NCBI RefSeq assembly: GCF_051912485.1
Contig: NZ_CP196822.1
Location: 868,001-932,000, forward strand
DNA: 64,000 bases
DNA from: Nitrobacter sp051912485
Lineage (GTDB): Bacteria > Pseudomonadota > Alphaproteobacteria > Rhizobiales > Xanthobacteraceae
Direction of reading: 5' to 3'
Shown: positions 1-8,454 of the stretch, piece by piece
Position numbering within the stretch: the stretch's first letter is position 1
How the letters are laid out: every line of letters begins with the position of its first letter
Translations under genes and position numbers: made by a program
Notes under the pieces: generated by a model
Told to the model about the DNA's origin: nothing
What the model saw: only the letters and a program-made list of their open reading frames with translations
The model's database searches: none

Positions 1-311
1 TCGCTGCCGGATGGAGGACGTTGCGGGATCTGATCGCGTCCCGGCGCGGCGCGGACGATATTGGACTCCACGACGATGTCGGACGGGCCGCCGATCATCA
101 GCAGATGTTCGACGTTGTCGCGGCGCACCAGGACCAGCCGCCGGCGTCCGTCGACGGCGGCGGCGTCGATCACCGCCAGACGCGGCATCCGTCCGCGATT
201 GGCGTTGGTGCCGAGACGGTTTCCGGCAAATCGTCGCACCAGCCAGGCGGTCCCGGCGATCAGCGCCAGGACCACAATGAATGCGATGACGAATGTGACT
301 GGTTGCTGCAT
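1..311 (-). CDS. fliO: FliO-like flagellar export membrane protein, partial
   Basis: Read on the minus strand from an ATG at 311 and cut by the window edge, so only the first 103 codons are present. It opens with one hydrophobic segment (about residues 6-25), a basic stretch, then a soluble part containing the phrases LAVIDAAAVDGRRRLVLVRRDNVEHLL and GGPSDIVVE. That is the layout of FliO-type proteins: a single N-terminal membrane anchor and a small cytoplasmic domain that helps assemble the flagellar export gate. It is divergent from flgB, the usual arrangement in this bacterial group. The FliO name rests on pattern and context. Confidence 0.7.
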   Translation of the reverse strand, partial: MQQPVTFVIAFIVVLALIAGTAWLVRRFAGNRLGTNANRGRMPRLAVIDAAAVDGRRRLVLVRRDNVEHLLMIGGPSDIVVESNIVRAAPGRDQIPQRPPSGS

Positions 312-611
312 GCTGTGTCCCTGACAGAGAACGCCTTTATATCAGCTTCGGGTCGTCGAATGCCTTCCGGCACCCTCCCACGACGACCGAGCCTTGGCCC
401 AATCTGTTAACCCCGTCCGGCAAAAGCTGCCGCTGACATCCTTAATAACCTATGAATCGACCAGACCAAAACAACTTCTGAGCATCAGACGTTCCGGTTA
501 ATGCAGTTGGTTAACGCAGCATTCGTGGCAGAAATGCGCTCAGCTCGGGATTCGAGGACGTCAGGACCCCGAGAGGCGCCGCTCACGTCCGATCGCGCCG
601 CCTTGCGGTTC

Positions 612-626
612 TTAACCGGCTGTTAA
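612..626. promoter_or_regulatory. CtrA-type binding site upstream of flgB
   Basis: The sequence is TTAA, seven bases, TTAA, an exact match to the CtrA full-site consensus. It lies 68 bp before the flgB start in the 382-bp gap between the fliO-like gene and flgB. Looser TTAA half-sites occur at 498-501 and 511-514. CtrA is known to activate early flagellar operons in Caulobacter. Function here is inferred. Apart from these sites the gap 312-693 shows no gene. Confidence 0.6.
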
Positions 627-693
627 CCATAAAGGCGGCAAATTCTGCCTACCTCGGCGGCGCGTCGTCCCGAGGCCGGAGCGGAGACCCGCC

Positions 694-1101
694 GTGCCCA
701 TCAACGATATTTCCGCGCTGGCGGCTCTGCGCACCCGGATGCAGTGGCATCAGGAGCGCCAGCGCGTTCTCGCCGAAAACATCTCCAACTCCGATACGCC
801 GAACTTCAAGCCGCGCGATCTCGTTGAACCGAAGTTCGACGCGCGTGGCGGCAATGCCTCGGGCGGCGCGGCGCTGGCGATGGTGCACACCACGTCGGGC
901 CAGAATATCGCGGGCTCGGGCCCGGCTTCGCAATTCGACCAGAATCGCCATGCCGGCTTTCAGACTCGTCCTGCAGGCAACGCGGTCAATCTCGAAGATC
1001 AGATGCTCAAGGTCTCGGCCAACCAGATGGACTACGCCGCCGCCACCTCGCTCTACAGCCGCAGCCTGCGCCTGCTGAAGATGGCGGTCGGCAAGGCGTG
1101 A
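694..1101 (+). CDS. flgB: Flagellar basal-body rod protein FlgB
   Basis: 135 residues, starting with GTG after GCGGAGAC. FlgB forms part of the proximal rod that crosses the periplasm. The N-terminal rod-protein signature is visible as QRVLAENISNSDTPNFKPRD, and the C-terminal helix ends DQMLKVSANQMDYAAATSLYSRSLRLLKMAVG, typical of the rod-hook family. The length is normal for the family. It is the first gene of a run flgB-flgC-fliE with gaps under 30 bp, so these three are probably one transcript, with the CtrA-type box upstream as the likely control point. Confidence 0.95.
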   Translation: MPINDISALAALRTRMQWHQERQRVLAENISNSDTPNFKPRDLVEPKFDARGGNASGGAALAMVHTTSGQNIAGSGPASQFDQNRHAGFQTRPAGNAVNLEDQMLKVSANQMDYAAATSLYSRSLRLLKMAVGKA

Positions 1102-1130
1102 CGCAGAGCTGAACAGGAGGAGACCGCATC

Positions 1131-1556
1131 ATGGCAGACAACGGCGCCGACTTCATGCGATCGATGAGTATCGCGACTTCCGGTCTGCGGGCGCAGGCCG
1201 GGCGGATGCGGGTGATCTCGGAAAACATCGCCAACGCCGACTCCACCGCGCAGACATCGGGCGGCGAGCCTTACCGCCGTAAAGTGCCATCCTTTTCATC
1301 GGCCCTCGATCGTGCGCTCGATGCGAAAGTGGTGACGCTCGGTCGAGTGAAGCCCGACATGTCGTCGTTCCGCGTCAAGTACGAGCCGAGCAATCCTGCC
1401 GCCGACGCCAGCGGCAATGTCAAATATCCCAACGTCAATTCGCTGGTCGAAATGACGGACATGCGCGAGGCACAGCGGTCCTACGAGGCCAACGTCAACA
1501 TCATCAGCGCAACGCGCCGGATGATCCAGCGCACGCTCGATATCCTCAAGTCCTGA
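1131..1556 (+). CDS. flgC: Flagellar basal-body rod protein FlgC
   Basis: 141 residues with a strong ribosome site (AGGAGGAG) upstream. The N-terminus carries the rod signature SIATSGLRAQAGRMRVISENIANADS. The C-terminus carries NVNSLVEMTDMREAQRSYEANVNIISATRRMIQRTLDIL, the paired helix that packs in the rod. FlgC is a proximal rod subunit secreted through the flagellar export apparatus. It lies 29 bp after flgB and 15 bp before fliE, consistent with co-transcription. Confidence 0.96.
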   Translation: MADNGADFMRSMSIATSGLRAQAGRMRVISENIANADSTAQTSGGEPYRRKVPSFSSALDRALDAKVVTLGRVKPDMSSFRVKYEPSNPAADASGNVKYPNVNSLVEMTDMREAQRSYEANVNIISATRRMIQRTLDILKS

Positions 1557-1571
1557 TCGGAGACCTGACCC

Positions 1572-1883
1572 ATGGCATCACCCACAGTTGCAGCAAATGC
1601 CTATGCGAGCCTTGCGAAGATAATGGATTCCGGCGTGGCCGCCGGCAAGACGCCGGAGGGCGACGGCCCGTCGTTCAGCGCGGTGCTCAAAGATGCACTC
1701 GGCAGCGTGTTGGAGTCGGGGCGGAAGTCCGATGCGCAGACGGTGGCAATGGCTTCGGGCAAGGCCAATGTGATGGATGTGGTGACGGCCGTGGCCGATA
1801 CAGACGTCGCGGTGTCGACGCTGGTGTCGGTGCGTGACCGCGTCATCCAGTCCTACGAGGATATCATGAGAATGCCGATCTGA
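1572..1883 (+). CDS. fliE: Flagellar hook-basal body protein FliE
   Basis: 103 residues. FliE joins the MS ring and export gate to the proximal rod. The sequence has the typical N-terminal ANAYASLAKIMDSG stretch and a C-terminal domain with KANVMDVVTAVADTDVAVSTLVSVRDRVIQSYEDIMRMPI, where the final RVIQSYEDIMRMPI is the family hallmark. It follows flgC after 15 bp. A dispersed palindromic repeat separates it from fliQ. Confidence 0.95.
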   Translation: MASPTVAANAYASLAKIMDSGVAAGKTPEGDGPSFSAVLKDALGSVLESGRKSDAQTVAMASGKANVMDVVTAVADTDVAVSTLVSVRDRVIQSYEDIMRMPI

Positions 1884-1893
1884 ATTTAATTGC

Positions 1894-1996
1894 CGTCATT
1901 CCGGGGCGCGAGCCTCTTGCGAGCGAGCCCGGAATCCATAACCACCAACCGGGCTTATAGATTCCGGACAGCCGCTACGCGGCTTCCGGAATGACA
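1894..1996. repeat. Dispersed palindromic repeat (TCATTCCGGGG type)
   Basis: A roughly 100-bp imperfect palindrome that begins GTCATTCCGGGGCGCGAG and ends CGGCTTCCGGAATGACA, with inner GAGCCCGGAATC/GATTCCGG arms. It fills the gap between fliE and fliQ. This kind of REP-like element is common between genes in Bradyrhizobium-group genomes. No other copy was noticed in the window. Confidence 0.7.
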
Positions 1997-2015
1997 AAGT
2001 GAAAGTGAAAAAGTA

Positions 2016-2279
2016 ATGACCGGCGCTGAAACACTGGATGTCGCGCGCGACGCGATCTGGACTATCGTTCTGGTCTCAGGACCGCTGCTGGCCGTCGGCC
2101 TGATCGTCGGCGTCGCCATTTCACTGATACAGGCATTGACGCAGATTCAGGAGCAGACGCTGGTCTTCGTGCCGAAGATTCTGGCGATCTTCGTGACGCT
2201 GGTGCTGGCGCTGCCTTTCATGGCCGACGCGCTACACAGCGAAATGATGCGGATTTCATCGCGAATCATTGGCGGCTGA
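2016..2279 (+). CDS. fliQ: Flagellar export gate protein FliQ
   Basis: 87 residues with two long hydrophobic helices (about 17-40 and 50-73), the full length of FliQ. The motif ISLIQALTQIQEQTLVFVPKI between the helices is the family signature. FliQ forms the export gate with FliP and FliR in the inner membrane. It lies between a palindromic repeat upstream and two CTAG-bounded palindromes downstream, so it may not be tightly coupled to fliE or fliR. Confidence 0.95.
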   Translation: MTGAETLDVARDAIWTIVLVSGPLLAVGLIVGVAISLIQALTQIQEQTLVFVPKILAIFVTLVLALPFMADALHSEMMRISSRIIGG

Positions 2280-2374
2280 TGCACTCCACCGGCAGGTTGT
2301 ATTTGCTGGTGGTCCTCCGATTCTAACCTTTCGCAAGGATGCTGAAGCGGGACGTGAATGCTAGAATCGTACTA

Positions 2375-2452
2375 CTAGTGTGGTGGTTCGGAAGTTCGCT
2401 TCATTGCCCAATCGAGTCCGTCAAGCGAACTTCCGAACCTAAACCACACTAG
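2375..2452. repeat. CTAG-bounded palindrome, copy 1
   Basis: A 78-bp inverted repeat that begins CTAGTGTGGTGGTTCGGAAG and ends with a near-complement closing in ACCACACTAG. The arms are about 27 bp with a central spacer of about 21 bp. It belongs to the CTAG-bounded family also seen at 2465, 10654, 13900 and 20681. Confidence 0.75.
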
Positions 2453-2464
2453 AATCATAAAGTT

Positions 2465-2540
2465 CTAGTGTCCCTTTGATTCCGAAGTTCGCATCAAAGG
2501 TTGCCGCAAGGGTATGCGAACTTCGGAATCGGGACACTAG
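2465..2540. repeat. CTAG-bounded palindrome, copy 2
   Basis: A 76-bp inverted repeat starting CTAGTGTCCCTTTGATTCC and ending GGAATCGGGACACTAG, 12 bp after copy 1. Its inner arms (CCGAAGTTCGCAT and ATGCGAACTTCGG) resemble those of copy 1 in reverse sense. It ends six bases before the fliR start codon, so it covers the normal position of a ribosome binding site. Confidence 0.75.
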
Positions 2541-2546
2541 GGCACC

Positions 2547-3317
2547 ATGCGCATTGATGTCTCGCTTCTGCCCGCCCTTGGCGCCGCCTTCATGCTGGTG
2601 TTTGCCCGCATCGGCGCGATGGTGATGCTGTTGCCGGGATTCGGCGAGGTCTTCATTCCAGTGAGGACGAAGCTCGCCATCGCCCTGCTTCTGACCCTCA
2701 TCATTCTGCCGCTGCACCGTGCCGCCTATCACGTCGACATGCAGTCGATCGCACCGCTAGCGGTGTTGATGGTGCATGAGATCATCATCGGCGTGGTGCT
2801 GGGCGCCACCGCGCGCGTCACGCTTGCAGCCTTGCAGGTCGCGGGCTCGATCATCGCACAGCAGCTCGGACTTGGATTCGTCACATCGGTCGATCCGACC
2901 CAAGGCCAGCAAGGCGCGCTGATGGGCAACTTTCTGACCCTTCTGGGCATCGCGCTGCTGTTCGCCACCGACACGCACTATCTGGTCATTGCCGCGCTGA
3001 ACGACAGCTACAAGATTTTTTCGCCGGGCGAACTGATGCCAAGCGGCGACGTGGCGGCGCTGGCGACGCGCGCTTTCGCTGCCGCTTTCAAGATCGGCCT
3101 GCAACTGTCGGCGCCGTTTCTGGTGTTCGGGCTGGTCTTCAATATCGGGCTTGGCGTGCTGGCGCGGCTGATGCCGCAGATGCAGGTCTATTTCGTCGGC
3201 GTGCCGCTCTCAATCCTCATAGGCTTCTTGATCCTCGCCGCCGTGCTGGCATCCATGATGGGAATCTACATGGATTACCTTATCGGCGTGATGCGCGATC
3301 TGACGTCGCTGAACTGA
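2547..3317 (+). CDS. fliR: Flagellar export gate protein FliR
   Basis: 256 residues, six or so hydrophobic segments, the usual FliR length. Recognisable family stretches are FARIGAMVMLLPGFGEVFIPVRTKLAIALLLTLIILP near the start and GQQLGLGFVTSVDPTQGQQ-like sequence in the middle. FliR is an inner membrane part of the flagellar type III export gate. The ATG at 2547 follows a palindrome directly, so no clear ribosome site is seen. flhB begins 13 bp downstream, so fliR and flhB are likely one transcript. Confidence 0.95.
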   Translation: MRIDVSLLPALGAAFMLVFARIGAMVMLLPGFGEVFIPVRTKLAIALLLTLIILPLHRAAYHVDMQSIAPLAVLMVHEIIIGVVLGATARVTLAALQVAGSIIAQQLGLGFVTSVDPTQGQQGALMGNFLTLLGIALLFATDTHYLVIAALNDSYKIFSPGELMPSGDVAALATRAFAAAFKIGLQLSAPFLVFGLVFNIGLGVLARLMPQMQVYFVGVPLSILIGFLILAAVLASMMGIYMDYLIGVMRDLTSLN

Positions 3318-3330
3318 GGGTACCGCGACG

Positions 3331-4410
3331 ATGGCCGACGAGAGCGACGATACCGAGAAGACAGAAGACCCGACGCAAAAGCGCCTCGACGATGCGCTCG
3401 AGCGTGGCGACGTCGCCAAGAGCCAGGAGGTCAACACCTGGTTCGTGATCGCCGGTGCGACGCTGGTGCTGTCGACCTTCGCCGGCTCGGTCGGCAGCGG
3501 CGTCGAAACGCCGCTGCGTAACCTGCTCGCCAATTCCTGGCAGATCCGGACCGACGGACCCGGCCTTCTGGCGCTGGCCGAGCAGATCGAATACCTCCTC
3601 GCCGCCGCGCTCGGCCTGCCGTTGTTGATGCTGGTGCTGGCCGCCATTGCCGGCAATATCATTCAGCATCGCTTCGTCTGGTCGGGGGAAGCGCTCAAGC
3701 CAAAGTTCAGCAAGATTTCCGTTGTGTCCGGTGCCAAGCGGATTTTCGGCAAGCAGGCCGCCGCAAACTTCGCCAAGGGGCTTTTCAAGCTGCTGGCGCT
3801 CGGCGCGGTCATGATGGCGGTGCTCTGGCCGGAGCGCTCGCGGCTCGACGCCATGGTGCAGTTCGATCCGAGCGCGCTCCTCGCCACCACCACTACCCTG
3901 ACGCTGCAATTGCTCGGTGCGGTGGTTGCGATGCTCGCGCTGGTCGCGATCGCGGACTACTTCTTCCAGTACCGGCAGTGGTTCGAGCGGCAGAAGATGT
4001 CGCTGCGGGAGATGAAGGAAGAGTTCAAGCAGTCGGAAGGCGACCCGCACATCAAGGCCCGGATCAGGCAGTTGCGCCATGCCCGCATGAAGAAACGCAT
4101 GATGGCGGCGGTGCCCAAGGCCTCGGTGATCATCACCAATCCGACGCACTATTCGGTCGCCTTGTCTTACGAGCGAGGCATGTCGGCGCCGATCTGCGTG
4201 GCCAAGGGCATGGACAATATCGCGCTCAAGATCAGGGAAGTCGCCCGCGAGCACGACATTCCGATCGTCGAAAACGTGCCGCTGGCCCGCGCGCTGTATG
4301 CTGCCGTTAAGGTCGACGACGAGATCCCGGTCGAGCACTATCACGCGGTCGCGGAAATCATCGGCTACGTCATGGGCCTGAAGCGCGGCCTTTCGGGACG
4401 CCGTGTCTGA
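3331..4410 (+). CDS. flhB: Flagellar export switch protein FlhB
   Basis: 359 residues. The N-terminus (ESDDTEKTEDPTQKRLDDALERGDVAKSQEV) is the FlhB signature, followed by four membrane segments and a cytoplasmic domain. The self-cleavage motif NPTH is present at about residues 270-273 (IITNPTHYSVAL), so the substrate-specificity switch should work. It sits at the end of the export gene run. The C-terminus (MGLKRGLSGRRV) is intact. Confidence 0.97.
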   Translation: MADESDDTEKTEDPTQKRLDDALERGDVAKSQEVNTWFVIAGATLVLSTFAGSVGSGVETPLRNLLANSWQIRTDGPGLLALAEQIEYLLAAALGLPLLMLVLAAIAGNIIQHRFVWSGEALKPKFSKISVVSGAKRIFGKQAAANFAKGLFKLLALGAVMMAVLWPERSRLDAMVQFDPSALLATTTTLTLQLLGAVVAMLALVAIADYFFQYRQWFERQKMSLREMKEEFKQSEGDPHIKARIRQLRHARMKKRMMAAVPKASVIITNPTHYSVALSYERGMSAPICVAKGMDNIALKIREVAREHDIPIVENVPLARALYAAVKVDDEIPVEHYHAVAEIIGYVMGLKRGLSGRRV

Positions 4411-4563
4411 CGCCTGGGCCGACAGTACCGGAAAGAGTATGGGGATGGGCGAAATGGCGGGAAATGAGCCTATGAGGTGCTTGCGCTGCCGGGCCCGATT
4501 CAGGCACTCAGGACCCGGCACACGCGCATTCCGCGCCCGCTGCGACAGGCCCCGCCGGATTCC

Positions 4564-7119
4564 ATGACGTCCGATCCCAACATCGATTCGCCGCAGGCCG
4601 CGCAGGAGCCGGCGCGGCGGAGCGGCAGCATCCTGCTGGTATTGCTGGTCGCGGGCGCGATCGTCGCGGCCGCAGTGGCGTTCATGACGCTCGGGCATGT
4701 CAACGCGCAGCCTTATATTCTGGCTCTGCTGGCCCTGCTGGCGATGGTCGGTCTGTTCACGCTGTTCGCATTCGCGGCCGGGATCGTCCGCTTCGCCGAC
4801 CGCACCGCCGATGATCCGCTGATGCGCCCGATCGCCGATCACGCGTTTGACGGCATCGCCATCACCGATTCCGGCGGACACATCGTTTATGCCAACTCCG
4901 CCTATCTCACGCTGACCGGTGCGACTTCGATGCAGGACGTGCGGCCGGTGGAGCGCGTGTTCATCGGCAATCCCGACGTCTCCGAGGCGGTATTCCGCCT
5001 GCTGAAGGCCGCGCGCGAAGGCAAGCGCCAGCAGGAAGAGGTGCGCGTCGCCGCTGCCGACGGCGCGCACGGCCGCTGGCTGCGGCTTCGGGTCCGCCCG
5101 CTCGGCCAGGCGAAGCGGCAATCCAGATACGCCGTGTGGTCGATCGCCGACATCACCCGAGACCGTGAGCGGCAGGAAGACGTGTTCCAGGAACTGCGCC
5201 ATGCGATCGAATATCTCGATCATGCGCCGTGCGGTTTCTTCTCGGTCAACCAGTCGGGCGATCTCGCTTATGTCAACGCCACGCTCGCCAACTGGCTGGA
5301 TCACGATCTCGCGGAGGTCGGCTCGGGCGGGCTGAAGCTGACCGACGTCGTCTCCGGCGATGGCGCGGCTTTGCTGACATCGATCGTCGCCGCTCCGGGC
5401 GAGGTCCGGACCGAGGTGTTCGATGTCGACTTGCGGATGCGCAGCGGCAAGACCATGCCGGCGCGGCTGTATCACAAGCTGGCATTCGGTGCCGACGGCG
5501 TGCCCGGTCCTTCTCGGACGCTGGTGATTAGCCGCGCCCGCGACGAGCGCGTCGATCCGCAGCGCGCCGCCGAAGTCCGCTTCATGCGCTTTTTCGACCA
5601 CACGCCGATGGCGATCGCCACTGTCGACAAGTCCGGCGCCGTCCATCGCGCCAACGCGCGGTTTGCGAAACTTGCACAGAGCCTCAGTCCCGACGGCGCG
5701 GCAGCCAAATCGATTCTCGCTGCGGTTAACGAACGCGATCGTGGCCAGTTGAGCGCGGCCATCGATGCCGCGGCCGAAGGGCAGGGCGATATTCCGCCGG
5801 CGGAGGTGATGCTGGACGGCGCGCGAGAGCGCTGGGGACAGTTTTTCGTCACCGCGGTGAAGGACGACGATCGCGATACTGAGGCCGCGATCGTGTACAT
5901 GCTGGAGACGACCGAGCGGCGCGCGCTCGAAAACCAGATCAATCAGTCGCAGAAGATGGAGTCGGTCGGCCAGCTCGCCGGAGGCATCGCGCACGATTTC
6001 AACAACGTGCTGTCCGCGATCATGATGGCGAACGACTTCCTGCTGAACGCGCACAAGCCGACCGATCCGTCCTTCCAGGACATCATGCAGATCAAGCAGA
6101 ACGCGAACCGCGCCGCGGCGCTGGTGCGGCAACTGCTGGCGTTCTCGCGGCGGCAGACCCTGCAGCCGAAGGTGCTCGATCTCGGCGACACCCTGAGCGA
6201 CATCGGCATGTTGCTGAAGCGGCTGATCGGCGAGAAGGTCACGTTCCCCGGCGTCGTGCACGGCCGCGACCTGTGGCCGGTCAAGGCCGATGTCTCGCAA
6301 TTCGAGCAGGTAATCGTCAACCTCGTGGTCAATGCGCGTGACGCCATGTCGAACGGCGGCAAGATCGCGATCCGCACCGCCAACGTTCCTGCCACTGAGG
6401 TTGCGGCGTTTGCTTACAAGGGGATGCCGGCCGCGGACTACGTGCTGGTCGAGGTCAGTGATACCGGCACCGGCATTCCACCTGACATCGTCGACAAGAT
6501 CTTCGAGCCGTTCTTTTCCACCAAAGAGGTCGGCAAGGGCACCGGGCTCGGTCTGTCGACGGTCTACGGGATCGTCAAACAGACCGGCGGCTTCATCTAC
6601 GTCGATTCCAAAGCGGGCGAGGGGACCACGTTCCGCATCTTCCTGCCGCGGCATCACCCCGACACGAATGCCCAGCCCGAGGCTGCAGCCGGTGCGTCTC
6701 CCAGCGACTCGCCCGCCGCGGCCAGGCCTGCGTCGAGCGATCTGACCGGGCAGGGCACGATCCTGCTGGTCGAGGACGAAGACGGCTTGCGCTCGTTGAA
6801 TGCGCGCGGCCTGCGCTCGCGCGGTTACAGCGTGATCGAGGCTGCCAACGGCGTCGAGGCGCTGGAAGCCTTCGACGAGAAGAACGGTGCTATCGATCTC
6901 GTCGTCTCCGACGTTGTGATGCCGGAGATGGACGGCCCCACGCTGCTGCGCGAGATGCGCAAGCGTAACCCCGATCTCAAGATCATCTTCGTGTCTGGCT
7001 ACGCGGAAGAAGCGTTCGACAAGAGCCTGCCGGAGAATGAGCAGTTCGCCTTCCTTGCGAAGCCCTTCGCGCTCAGCGCGCTGGTCGCCAAGGTCAAGGA
7101 GACCATGGCGCCTTCTTAG
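4564..7119 (+). CDS. cckA: Cell-cycle hybrid histidine kinase CckA
   Basis: About 851 residues from the ATG at 4564; an earlier in-frame ATG at 4477 adds 29 residues with no kinase or membrane character. Order: two membrane segments (first 80 residues), PAS domains, a dimerisation domain with GGIAHDFNNVLSAI (phospho-accepting His near 477), an ATPase domain with NLVVNARDAMS, DTGTGIP and GKGTGLGLSTVYGIV, then a receiver domain with phospho-Asp near 783 in VVSDVVMPEMDG. CckA passes phosphate through ChpT to CtrA and controls division, motility and, in Rhodobacter, gene transfer agent production. The domain order and position after flhB fit well. Confidence 0.93.
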   Translation: MTSDPNIDSPQAAQEPARRSGSILLVLLVAGAIVAAAVAFMTLGHVNAQPYILALLALLAMVGLFTLFAFAAGIVRFADRTADDPLMRPIADHAFDGIAITDSGGHIVYANSAYLTLTGATSMQDVRPVERVFIGNPDVSEAVFRLLKAAREGKRQQEEVRVAAADGAHGRWLRLRVRPLGQAKRQSRYAVWSIADITRDRERQEDVFQELRHAIEYLDHAPCGFFSVNQSGDLAYVNATLANWLDHDLAEVGSGGLKLTDVVSGDGAALLTSIVAAPGEVRTEVFDVDLRMRSGKTMPARLYHKLAFGADGVPGPSRTLVISRARDERVDPQRAAEVRFMRFFDHTPMAIATVDKSGAVHRANARFAKLAQSLSPDGAAAKSILAAVNERDRGQLSAAIDAAAEGQGDIPPAEVMLDGARERWGQFFVTAVKDDDRDTEAAIVYMLETTERRALENQINQSQKMESVGQLAGGIAHDFNNVLSAIMMANDFLLNAHKPTDPSFQDIMQIKQNANRAAALVRQLLAFSRRQTLQPKVLDLGDTLSDIGMLLKRLIGEKVTFPGVVHGRDLWPVKADVSQFEQVIVNLVVNARDAMSNGGKIAIRTANVPATEVAAFAYKGMPAADYVLVEVSDTGTGIPPDIVDKIFEPFFSTKEVGKGTGLGLSTVYGIVKQTGGFIYVDSKAGEGTTFRIFLPRHHPDTNAQPEAAAGASPSDSPAAARPASSDLTGQGTILLVEDEDGLRSLNARGLRSRGYSVIEAANGVEALEAFDEKNGAIDLVVSDVVMPEMDGPTLLREMRKRNPDLKIIFVSGYAEEAFDKSLPENEQFAFLAKPFALSALVAKVKETMAPS

Positions 7120-7131
7120 GCTCGACTCCGG

Positions 7132-8094
7132 CTAGCCGCCAGGTCCATCGCGGCCGGTGCCCCGCCGAAAAGACGCCCCCGGCTGGGCGACGCCCGAACG
7201 TCCTTGCGTTGGTGCCATCCGGGCGCGATGGCGTTCGTCGTCATAAAGCGTGGGACGATATTTGGCCTGCGCTTCCGTCATTGTCGCTCCGCGCCAGGCC
7301 GCGAGCATGATCCGGGCGGAGCGGTCGTCGAGCAGGTCGTAGAGGCGCGACAGCCGGTACACCGCGATGACGGATGTGCCGATGGCGGGGTCGAGAAACA
7401 GCAGAACCTGCTGAAAGATTCTGGAGGGCATGCCGACGGCCTTGGCAGCGCAGGCGAGCGGCTCGCCGCCCGGATCCTTGACCACCCGCTCGGCGATCCG
7501 GGCGGGAAGGATCAGCGTCTCGCTGAGTTCAGCCGTGAAGTTATCGACATCGACAGCGAACGCGGCCATGTGCAGGGTCTCGATGGCGCGTGCGGCCCGG
7601 GATGGATGGATGCGCGGCGATGGCCGTAGCGGCGCTGTCGCCAGATTGTGCAGGATCAACGCGCGATCTCTTGCGTTTGCGGTGAAGAACATCTCGCTGA
7701 TTTCGGCGGCGTCGCGCGATTCCATCGATAGCGTCGTGATCGTGCGGGGTTTCGTCTCCGCAGCCGGCGGTGCGGGCGAGGAAGGCGGCGCGGTGCTGAT
7801 AGCACGCGGTTGGGGGGCCAGGCTGTGAAGTCGCAGCTTGCTCATGATTGCAGCCGGCGTCCGTGGATAGATCGACAGGCGGGCGCGCACCGCGGCGCGG
7901 GTGGCATCGTCGACCTGATCGATCAGGCGTGAGGTGAGTTCGACGAAATGTTGCTCCTCTTCGGCGGAGTGCGTGCTGGCCTGCACGTAAAGGTCGGTCA
8001 GCACCCGCAGCAGGGTCGGACGGATGTCCACACCGTCCCGGCGGGACAGCGTCAACAACCCGTCGAAACCGGGAAACATCGGAGGTGCGGTCAT
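7132..8094 (-). CDS. DUF2336 domain protein
   Basis: 320 residues, convergent with cckA. The sequence reads as helical repeats, with LLRVLTDLYVQASTHSAEEEQHFVELTSRLIDQVDDATRAAVRARLSIYPRTPAAIMSKL near the start and VVKDPGGEPLACAAKAVGMPSRIFQQVLLFLDPAIG later. This pattern fits the DUF2336 family of alphaproteobacteria, whose role is unknown. A perfect CtrA-type box sits 51 bp upstream of its start, which suggests cell-cycle or motility control. Family assignment is from pattern recognition. Confidence 0.75.
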   Translation of the reverse strand: MTAPPMFPGFDGLLTLSRRDGVDIRPTLLRVLTDLYVQASTHSAEEEQHFVELTSRLIDQVDDATRAAVRARLSIYPRTPAAIMSKLRLHSLAPQPRAISTAPPSSPAPPAAETKPRTITTLSMESRDAAEISEMFFTANARDRALILHNLATAPLRPSPRIHPSRAARAIETLHMAAFAVDVDNFTAELSETLILPARIAERVVKDPGGEPLACAAKAVGMPSRIFQQVLLFLDPAIGTSVIAVYRLSRLYDLLDDRSARIMLAAWRGATMTEAQAKYRPTLYDDERHRARMAPTQGRSGVAQPGASFRRGTGRDGPGG

Positions 8095-8144
8095 GTCGGC
8101 TACGCTTGCGGAGAACTATTCGTCTGCAACCTAGCGCGCCGGCT

Positions 8145-8159
8145 TTAACGGGCGGTTAA
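8145..8159. promoter_or_regulatory. CtrA-type binding site between DUF2336 gene and small gene
   Basis: TTAA, seven bases (CGGGCGG), TTAA: an exact full-site match to the CtrA consensus. It lies between the divergent starts at 8094 (minus) and 8233 (plus), so it could act on either. Its closeness to cckA is suggestive. Binding is inferred. Confidence 0.6.
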
Positions 8160-8232
8160 CCATGCCCGGTTCTAAATCCCGGCGTGTCGCTGCCGAAATC
8201 GGGACGGCGCTGGGGGCGAGGAGAGACTGGGC

Positions 8233-8436
8233 ATGGGCACCGTTATTGCGTTTCCGGCAGATGCGGCTTCGCGGCTGGGATCGACGATGGATCGCTCTCC
8301 GGATAGAGGGATGGGAACGGTCGTGATCCTGCCGGTCATCCGCATCGACCGCGAGACCGACGAAACCAGCGGTGGGAGCGGTCCGGAGGAGGGCACGGCT
8401 CCCGGCCGCCGGCGCCGCCGCCGCGCCCGCTCCTGA
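8233..8436 (+). CDS. Small conserved hypothetical protein
   Basis: 67 residues, beginning MGTVIAFPADAASR and ending in a run of arginines (GRRRRRRARS). There is a purine-rich stretch (GAGGAGAGAC) before the start. The IAFP opening and the arginine tail look like small hypothetical proteins of the Bradyrhizobium group, but I do not know a function. The tail could bind nucleic acid or membrane. It is divergent from the DUF2336 gene and shares the CtrA-type box region. Confidence 0.5.
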   Translation: MGTVIAFPADAASRLGSTMDRSPDRGMGTVVILPVIRIDRETDETSGGSGPEEGTAPGRRRRRRARS

Positions 8437-8454
8437 TTTTCCGGATACACGTCG

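Noticed and set aside
3280..6657. A 1125-codon open frame on the minus strand opposite flhB and cckA
   Set aside because: It is the high-GC shadow of two clear genes. Its sequence is rich in Arg, His, Asp and Gln with no domain pattern.
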